Assembly (NCBI GenBank): GCA_013146195.2
Contig: CM028379.1
Location: 85,302,156 to 85,366,155 of the forward strand
Length of the DNA stretch: 64,000 nucleotides
From: Codonopsis lanceolata
Lineage: Eukaryota; Streptophyta; Magnoliopsida; Asterales; Campanulaceae
Reading direction: 5' to 3'
The notes beneath the pieces are model-generated. The model did not search any database. It was given only the letters and a program-made list of their open reading frames with translations, and was not told the DNA's origin. Within the stretch, counting starts at the first letter, position 1. Each line of letters opens with the position of its first letter. The position numbers and the translations under genes were made by a program. This document shows, piece after piece, positions 56,929 through 64,000 of the stretch.

Positions 56929-59790
56929 ATGGCTTCTTCCTCTAGATCTCGAAAGGGAAAGGCACCAATGAACCCGGAATCAGGCGAAGAAAGGAAGGAA
57001 CTCCCTCCTTTGGTCCGAAATCATGTCAATTATTATTATTCAAAGCACGGGGTAACACAGTGCGGAGGTACAAGCATGTTTCAAATCTTCGGATCCTTGT
57101 GAGTATAATCTTTCTTCCACCCATTTGGTTAATTTTTCAGATCTGCTCAATTTCTTTATTGTTTTTGGACTTTTGGAGTATATATATGCTGCTTGTGATG
57201 TTTATGCATGCGATTTATGGGCTAAAATGATGCAATTTTGGTAATGATGCATGAAATTTGGGCAATTTATTTTTGTGATGCATAATTGAACTAGTAGTCA
57301 CTATTTGACCCTACTATGCATGATTTATAATGTTAATGCAAATAAGGCTATATGATGCATGTTTTAGGTCTAAAAATATTTTTACATGGTATATGTTCAT
57401 AATACGGACTTTTCGGAATGAAATGCAAATTTTTCCGGACGCATTTTTCGGATACATTTTCGGATATATGCAAGACAAAACAGATATATTTTATGCACCA
57501 GAACTTATTTTTTATGCATGCTAATGCTGTAGGGATATAAGAAATGCCAAGGAGATATTCTTTTTCCGTGATGGGTGGCATTTTTATTTTCTTTTTAGCG
57601 CATTCCTAATACAGCTTATTGGATAATAAATGCAAATAATGGATGCATGTACTACTTTATTTGATGCGAATGTGATGTTGAAAACACATGTGATGCTTTT
57701 TAATGTGAACGCATGGTTAATTTATTTTTTATTTTTTTAATAGGAATGTGAAAATAAAAAAAATGTGACATGCCCATTTCAAATGCAAAGTAGATTTATT
57801 TATTATTATTTCTTTTTATTATGACACCTAAAATGATAGCATGTACATTTAAATGCAAAGGACTCCCCTTTTTTTCTTATTTGAATGTACAAATGCATTT
57901 TCTCTCTTTTTTTGTTTTTTTTTCTTTAAAAAAAAACTAATGTATTAATTATGCAAGAAGAAGGGGCTTGTGAGAATCTTACCTTTATTTTCCTCTTCTT
58001 TTCTTTCTTTTCAGGAGCGTAAGCCTTTGGACAAGGTCCGAGCCAGTTGTGCTATGGTGTCTGACATCTTCTATTCAATGCCGCACCAGCCCAGATTTTA
58101 GTGGAGGAGACGGGCTTTGGGGTATTCATGCGGGCGTTTACTCCCTTCCGCAGTTATAGGGCTATATTTGATGTTCTGCGGGACTTTTGGTGGGACACGA
58201 CCCACACTTTCCATCTTAGCTGGGGAGAAATCACTATGACCCCATGTGATTTTGCCGCTATCACAGGCATATCCACCAGCATCGGGCTGACCTTGGCTCC
58301 TGATTATACCCTTCGCGAGCACCATGACGTGGTGGAGGATCTTCTGGGGTTTGTGCCCACGTACAAGACTGCGGATGAGGTTACTATTCGCAGTGTGAAG
58401 GAGTGGCTTGTAGAGAATGCCGGACAGGTTGATGCTGAGGATAGCGTTGTTGTGGCTCGCGTTGCCAGAGCATTTTTATTTTTCTTCTTGGGGATATCCC
58501 TTTTTGCCAATTCCTCCACTTCCCTGAGGGTTTCTTTCTTTGCCTTCGAGATCGGATCACGTGATAGACTATGATTGGGGACGGCAGTGCGGCTGAGCTC
58601 TATGTCTCCATGGATAGGTTGAGTCGGAATGACTCAAACGTTATGACCGGTTTTGCTCCTGCTTGGGAGGTATACTTCTCTCTCTCCCCTTTTTTTTTTC
58701 AAAAAAAAATTTTTTTGTGTCAGCATTTTTTTGTTTGTTTTCTTTCTTTTTTTTCAGGTATGGGCTTATTACTTTTTGACTTTATACAGGGGCACGTTCA
58801 CGGACCGCCTTACTTAGCCAAATTTGTAAATGCAAATCGGAAGAAGAAGGACGTCAAGGGCCATTTCTTAGAGCCATTGGGGCTGCGTGACAGAGTAGAG
58901 AACTCGACCTCAGGCTCAGTGCGCCTGGTCCCTTGGCAGAATCTGATAGGGCCGTACGAGGTTACTCTGGTATTGAGTCGTTGCCGGATTTTGATGGTAT
59001 CGATTATGTGTGATTCTTTGTACATGGGTGAGCGGGTCAACCGCCAACATTTTCTAGTTTCGACACCTCCAGTGGCACCTCCAGCACCTCCCCCGTGCGT
59101 AATCATCCCAGAGCTTCTGCCAAACCGGTATCTTTATTTATCCAGATATGCGATGCCTGCCAGTGATTTTCCGGTCATATCATACGAGGATTTTTCGAGG
59201 ACGATGCTCCATCCTCCTCCTCCTCCTCATGTGATTAGGAGGCGTGCATCTGTTGCAGGTGATCGGGCCGGGTCTTCTCATTCCATTCTTGATGCACAGT
59301 TGGAGTTTTCCATGCCTGATGATGCATTTTCGACCTTCCGATACCGGCGAGATGGTAGGCTCATAGAGGAGGTCCTTCCTGACCCCGAGATCCCTGAGGA
59401 ATATTGCATCCCCGATCATGCCCGCATGGTATATTCATCATCTTCTTCCCTCCCCCCTTTTTTTTATTTGACTAATGCTTTTTTTTATTTGACTGATGCT
59501 CTCTCTCTCTTTTTTTATTGCCTTCTCAGGTCAAAGTGTCCACGTACAAGAGGCTGTTGCGGGCTTTGTCAGCATCAACAAGCTTTTATCAGTGGCTGAT
59601 GGATGATTTTTCTTGCCGTGGCAATGATGTTATGCGTCAGACCAGGCGTCGTAATGATGATGATGATGATGCGGACGTGGGATCGAGTCGCACCCAGAGC
59701 AGAGGACGAATACGTAGACCTGACGGCACGGTGGGCCCTCGAGTCAGGGGAGGTGGCTTTGGCAGAGGCAGAGCGCCTTTTGACTATTAG
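56929..59790 (+). pseudogene. Plant mobile domain (PMD/MAIL-like) gene inside the Tat element, opposite strand, with introns
   Basis: Inferred exons 56929-57098, 58015-58669, 58758-59428 and 59530-59790, all with GT-AG introns; the three acceptors follow strong pyrimidine tracts ending TTTTCAG, TTTTCAG and TTCTCAG. Exon 1 begins MASSSRSRKGKAPMN. Exon 2 has the PMD signature: ETGFGVFMRAFTPFRSY, DTTHTFHLSWGEITMT and DFAAITGI, as in host MAIL proteins and transposon-borne PMD proteins. Exon 3 continues with GSAAELYVSMDRLSRND and LMVSIMCDSLYMGERVNR. The last intron is in phase, and the C-terminus is acidic then Arg/Gly-rich (DDDDDAD ... GGGFGRGRAPFDY). Frame breaks near 58095, 58550 and 58810 mean this copy is probably dead, unless splicing differs. 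PMD proteins in plants act in silencing and development; the role in an element is unknown. Confidence 0.72.
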
Positions 59791-60242
59791 CTTCTTTTCC
59801 TGCATATATTAGCTTTTCTTTTCTTTTCCCCCCCCCCCTTTTTTTGTAACTAAGATCTGTACAAACATGACTTGTGAAATGCAATATAATTTTAAATGAC
59901 ATGATAAAATAAAATGCACATTCAAAATACATGCAGAAAATAAAGCTATATCAATTCCTAAGGGGTAATGGCACGCTGTATTTTAGAAATGAATTTAAAA
60001 GGAATACACCTTTGGTTTTGAGGGGGCTTTTCTGGTGATTTGCGGGTAGAGGAAGAGGCAGCCGCCTCCTCCTGTGCAAGGGAGTATAATTGCAGCCATC
60101 TATCATGCGTAGCCCTCCTTTTGATAGCCTGCTAAATTTTTCTTCGTGATCAGACGAGACAGCAGTAAATGATTTGGACAGAAACCAGGACACCAGCTGA
60201 TTTATGAGGCAGTATTGAACAAACTGGGCATCACACATATTA
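59791..60242. other. Spacer between the two opposite-strand genes
   Basis: C-rich run (CCCCCCCCCC near 59830), then AT-rich 3' UTR-like sequence. No gene seen. Confidence 0.5.
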
Positions 60243-60281
60243 AAATTGGGCGCCATGCCCAATTTTCATATGGGTGGCGCC
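60243..60281 (+). promoter_or_regulatory. Palindromic block upstream of the DUF7745-like gene, LTR-derived
   Basis: AAATTGGGC-GCCAT-GCCCAATTT is an inverted repeat with 9-bp arms, followed by CATATGGGTGGCGCC. Nearly identical to 55209-55247 in the LTR. 82 bp before the TATA box at 60363. Confidence 0.78.
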
Positions 60282-60362
60282 CATTTTGCTTTCCTGGGAA
60301 ACTTTTCTGGCTACTTGTTCATTACTGTTCATCCTTGTTTGTCGATTTCTTTTGATTTCGCC

Positions 60363-60370
60363 TATAAAAA
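60363..60370 (+). promoter_or_regulatory. TATA box of the DUF7745-like gene
   Basis: TATAAAAA in the context CGCCTATAAAAAGGAC, 124 bp before the ATG at 60494. Confidence 0.65.
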
Positions 60371-60493
60371 GGACGCCCGGCAATCGTAAACTCTCACACC
60401 TGACTTCTTTCTTTCTGCATTCGTTTCTTCGAGCTTCCTTCCTTGCCCAGTTACTTTCTTCTCTTGTCAAAGAAACCTTTTATTTTTGCCCAA

Positions 60494-62318
60494 ATGGCTG
60501 CACCATATCACACACCTTTGGAAATAGAGATTTACAAAAATGCCCTTGATCTCTGGATTCTCACCCTTCGAGCGGACAAACGCGACTTGTTTGATCATAT
60601 TTTTAGCTTCAGGTGTCTTTTATCCTAGAGAAATGTTGTTATCAACTGGGACATGTTAAGGGGGGGCATCCAGGTTCTGGTCTCCTCAGGATCATCTTTT
60701 CAATTTTGGAATGAACGAGATGTGTCCTGCTTTTTGAGGAGTTTTTTCCAATGCTGGGGGTAGCTGCCACTCGTCTTATTGTCGTGCCTTCGCCTCGGAG
60801 GCGTCCCTATATGGCAATTAGGGAACTGTTCCGCACCACTCGCGCTGCCACCCCGGGTTTCTATAACGGGGTGAACTTTGACTTGACTGTTCTTCCTGGA
60901 GCTTTTACGGAGTTCAGGGAGAATGATGTAGATTATCTGAGGCGTCGGTTGACAGCTCTCTTCTTGTGCCTGGTGGGGAGATATTTGCTGGTAGGCCAAC
61001 CGGGGTTTATTGACGTGCGGGTTGTTGATCTTGCTTTGCAGGCACGTGATCGCCGGTCCAATATTGTCCCAGTAATCTTGGCAGAAACTTTGGCTGGTCT
61101 GGATGCTTTCGCCGGTGGTGATGAACTTTTTCCTACCGGCAGTCCCATTTTAATTCACATGTGGCTAGAAGAGCACTTTCAGTGTGTGATGGCTCATGTA
61201 CCTTATGGAGCGATTTATGATCCGGGGCTCTATGGTTTTCGCGGCCGCTTCCCCCAAACTAATTATTCTGACTATGACTGGGCTGAGAGCTTCTTTCGGA
61301 GAGGCTCTATGGATATAGCCTGGGTGATTCATCACTGGGAAATTCGGCGCTTTATTTTGCATTCCGCTGGATATGCCCAAGTTGTCATGTTGGGCATCAG
61401 GAGGACCTCTTTTTATAGGGTGGACAGAATATTGCGCCAGTTTGGGCGGGAGCAGATCAGCCCGGACACGACTCGCCCTGTGTTCTTGGAGATGGAAAAT
61501 AACAGGACTCTGGATTTTGACTTCCAGAGGATGTGGCAGCTTGACTTTGATAGGCTTCACGTGGCCTATTTGTTTTCTGATTATATGCTTTTGTCCCACG
61601 AGTATTTGGCGTGGATAATGGTGACTGCAGAGGGGTCTTCTCGCGAGATTCGGCGAAGACTGAGAAACTTGTTTGGTCGTCATGTCGCCACTGGTATAGA
61701 TGCTCGCCTTATGGAAATAGGCGAAGATATTGACAGCTCGGGCTGGTCATCCCTCAGGCCTTGCAGGAAGATTTTAGGCGGGTACACAATCTTGGCACCC
61801 GGTGGCTCCTGGACCAAAGCGGGTCCCGTAATGCGACTCCTCGGCTCATCAGTGCGAGTCGTCAACATAATCCCTGGGAGACGGAGGAGGCTGTTCCCCC
61901 CCCTCAAGCTGGATGGGGCACCGGCTTTAGGCATGATGATTATGAGGTCCCTCGGCTTAGCCATGCCAGCCGACAACACAATCCCTGGGAGCCGAAAGAG
62001 GTTGTCCCTCCCCCTCAAACTGGATGGGGCGCTGCTGTGAGGCATGATGATTATGAGTTGCCTCGGCTTAGCAATGCCAGCCGACAACACAATCCCTGGG
62101 AGCCGGAAGAGGCTGTCCCTCCCCCTCAAACTGGATGGGGCACCGACTTTAGAGATAATGGGGCCGGTCCTAGCAACACAACGGTCCAGGAAAATGGGGA
62201 TGCTGGTGACGAGGAAAGGGATACTTCTGGCGGTTCTCATTCTGATGAGAATAAAGGTTCCTCTGCGCCTCGCAGAAGGGGAATATGGGCCCGACTGGGT
62301 AGACACCGCAGGCATTGA
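60494..62318 (+). pseudogene. DUF7745-like gene inside the Tat element, opposite strand
   Basis: Starts MAAPYHTPLEIEIYKNALDL at 60494. Pieces in changing frames follow the order of DUF7745-type plant proteins: a short segment near 60640 (VINWDMLRGG), NFGMNEMCPAF then EEFFPMLGVAATRL (frame change at about 60735), a long clean frame 60751-61742 with FLCLVGRYLLVGQPGFIDVR, NIVPVILAETLAGLDAF, WEIRRFILHSAGYAQVV and DRILRQFGREQISPD, then a frame change at about 61742 and a C-terminal frame to 62318. The paralogous fragment at 49130-49664 reads through the same place without a break (EDLESSG then VVPQALQEEF), so the 61742 break is a one-base lesion or sequencing error. The tail has three 37-residue repeats and ends basic (RRRGIWARLGRHRRH). 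Function unknown; the family is common near plant transposons. Confidence 0.62.
61851..62165 (+). repeat. 111-bp (37-residue) coding tandem repeat, about 3 copies
   Basis: Unit protein SRQHNPWEPEEAVPPPQTGW plus GTxFRHDDYELPRLSNA. The TCCCTGGGA landmark falls at 61871, 61982 and 62093, an exact 111-bp period that keeps the frame. Pro/Trp-rich repeats suggest a binding tail. Confidence 0.9.
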
Positions 62319-62866
62319 TAGACCACTTCGGGGCTGAGCTGCAAAAATGAAGGATTATATGGGGGGAAACAAGTGGGGGTATAGGCAGAAGTATATATGT
62401 GCAGGCATAATGCATAATATAAATGTCTTAATAAAAATTCCTAAGTTGCACCTTAGGACAATGTAATATTATATTTTAATATTTTAATGTGAGCTTCCGT
62501 TGTGGTTTTTCTCTTTCTTTTGTCAGTCGAGCCCTTTGCATGCTGAAGACTGGAGATAGAATGCCGAGGATTCAAAGAGTGCCTTCCCTCTCATTTTTCT
62601 CCTAATTTTTTCCTTTCTCTTTTTTTTTATATGCTCTAACTTTTGCCTAGGCTGCCCTTTCGGGTTTCGAGCCCTTATTTCTTCCTTTTTGTATATTTTT
62701 TTCCGCTCTAACTTTTGCCTAGGCCGCCCTTTCGGGTTTTCAACCTAGCGAGCCCTTATTTCTTCCTTTTTGTATTTTTTTTTCGCTCTAACTTTTGCCT
62801 AGGCCGCCCTTTCGGGTTTTCAACCTAGCGAGCTGGAGAGGGAAGCACTTTGCCGGATGGATTGGC
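62319..62866. repeat. Spacer with a 72-80-bp tandem repeat (62634-62850)
   Basis: Three copies of CTCTAACTTTTGCCTAGG followed by CCGCCCTTTCGGGTTT start at 62634, 62706 and 62786. The second and third carry CAACCTAGCGAGC. The array separates the plus-strand gene from the minus-strand integrase stop, where the two transcription units converge. Confidence 0.85.
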
Positions 62867-63990
62867 TCAAGCATAGTACCTTTTGAGCTTGTCAAGGTTG
62901 AAGGGCTGAACAAGGTCCTCTCCTTCCTGGTTTGTGAGGAGTACGGCACCTCCTGACCGGATCTCTTTGACAATGTACGGTCCCATCCACGGAGATTTCC
63001 ACTTTCCCCTAGTATCAACATAACTAGGGGGTTTTTCTCGAAGTACCAGATCTCCGACCTGGATGTCGCGGCCTTTGACTTTTTTGTTGAATGCCCGGGC
63101 TATGCGCCTTTGATAGGCTCGAGTGTGCTCTAGGGCTAGTAAACGTCGTTCATCAATCAGGGCTAATTCTTCAAATCGCCCTTTGACCCAGTCGACCTCT
63201 GCTATGTCAGATTCCATCATTACTCTTAATGATGGTACTTCAACTTCAATAGGCAGCACTGCCTCCATGCCGTATGCTAGAGAATAGGGGGTAGCCCCGG
63301 TGGGTGTACGAACTGAGGTGCGATAGCCCCAGAGGGCTAGTGGCAACTTTTCTGGCCAGTCTCTTCCTGTGTCAGCCATTTTTCTGATAATGTTTTCCAG
63401 TGTCTTGTTGGCTGCTTCAACGGCACCATTTGCTTGCGGCCGGTAGGGGGAGGATTTATGTCTTTGAATTTTGAACTTGTCGAGTAGACGATTCACGTCC
63501 CCTTCAAAATGCGTGCCGTTGTCGGAGATTATTTCGAAAGGCACTCCGTAGCGATATATAATGTTGGTCCGGATGAATTCGGACACCTTGCGAGCATTCA
63601 GGATTTTGTAGGAAGAGGCTTCTACCCACTTTGTAAAGTAGTCGACGGCTACTAGAACGTACTCATGGCCATTGGATCCCTTCGGGTGAATTTGGCCTAT
63701 AACGTCGATTCCCCATGTTGAGAAGGGCCAGGGGGCTGTGGAGTTGTATAGGATGTGCGGGGGCACGTGCTGTAGATTTGCAAAACGTTGGCACTTGTCG
63801 CAATGTCGCACCCACCGATCTGTCGGTTTCAAGCGAGCTCAATAGTACCCTGGGATAACTTTCTTGGATAGCATATGGCCGTTCATGTGGGGTCCGCAGG
63901 TACCACCGTGGAGTTGGTCCATGATTTGCTCTGCTTTGGCCTGATCGACGCATAAAAGATTGAGGCCTTGGTAGTGCCTTTTATATAAGC
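62867..63990 (-). pseudogene. Ty3/gypsy (Tat lineage) integrase, one nonsense codon
   Basis: The main frame 63832-62867 contains HCDKCQRFANLQ (end of the HHCC zinc site), the DDE core (WGIDVIGQ, ISDNGTHFEG, NGAVEAANKTLEN), then LALWGYRTSVRTPTGATPY and the C-terminal GDLVLREKPPSY and KWKSPWMGPYIVKEI. Upstream in the same frame HGGTCGPHMNGHMLSKK (zinc His residues) is followed by GYY and a TGA at 63839-63841 where family members have Trp, so a TGG-to-TGA change splits the protein. The rest of pol lies outside the window. Confidence 0.85.
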
Positions 63991-64000
63991 TGCCACCGCT

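Larger units (their letters stand above)
53627..64000 (-). mobile_element. Tat-lineage Ty3/gypsy element with two opposite-strand genes (partial, continues past the window)
   Basis: On the minus strand: integrase (63990-62867), a 7.4-kb region, polypurine tract (55424-55436) and 3' LTR (55423-53627). The integrase type (HEYVLVAVDYFTKWVEA, SPYRPQANGAVEAANK) is that of the Ogre/Tat/Retand branch. The long region between integrase and LTR is usual in that branch and here holds a plant-mobile-domain gene and a DUF7745-like gene on the plus strand. The left target copy is GCTAG (53622-53626); the right one is outside the window. Confidence 0.82.

Overview
The window looks like repeat-rich nuclear DNA of a flowering plant, most likely a eudicot. 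It has two intron-containing papain-type cysteine protease genes of the plant SAG12/SAG39 kind, plant-type LTR retrotransposons (Ty1/copia and Ty3/gypsy), a Mutator-like element, a Harbinger-like element, a hAT element and a LINE remnant. No bacterial features, CRISPR arrays, rRNA or tRNA genes were recognised. A run of 100 N at 19528-19627 is an assembly gap.

Layout. 1-1690: old retroelement remnant. 1700-3830: degenerate short repeats interrupted by a Harbinger-like element with TAA target duplications (2501-3612). 3955-4144: a TATA box and a possible orphan first exon. 4953-6841: a Mutator-like element with a perfect 9-bp target duplication carrying what looks like a captured chloroplast ABC-transporter exon (Pack-MULE candidate). 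7800-11741: the gene island, two tandem cysteine protease genes. 12608-13230: LINE ORF1 remnant. 13231-19527: decayed copia element ending in an array of short hairpins that runs into the gap. 21080-26021: minus-strand Tekay-like gypsy gag plus a complete 3.9-kb LTR, inserted into a minus-strand SIRE-like copia (26022-32252) whose parts are scrambled. 32405-33614: SIRE-type LTR in the opposite orientation. 33615-37800: plus-strand Tekay-like remnant. 37805-39754: Athila-like gag, PBS and LTR, inserted into a hAT transposase. 39755-48693: the hAT element, interrupted by a complete 4-kb non-autonomous LTR element (41822-45831) and by a solo LTR (46258-48021). 48694-49664: DUF7745-like fragment cut by a second SIRE-like element (49665-53626), which is itself cut by a Tat-lineage gypsy element (53627 to the window end).

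The most unusual part is the Tat-lineage element. Its 3' LTR, polypurine tract and integrase lie on the minus strand. Between integrase and LTR it carries two gene-like units on the opposite strand: a spliced plant-mobile-domain gene (56929-59790) and a DUF7745-like gene (60494-62318). The second has its own TATA box, preceded by a palindromic block nearly identical to one in the element's LTR. Repeated palindromes upstream of the TATA box recur in the LTRs of four of the retrotransposon families here, and a fifth has a single one.

Only the two cysteine proteases look like intact host genes. They probably encode secreted or vacuolar proteases acting in senescence, programmed cell death or defence. 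Nearly everything else is nested mobile DNA carrying frameshifts, stops and replaced catalytic residues.
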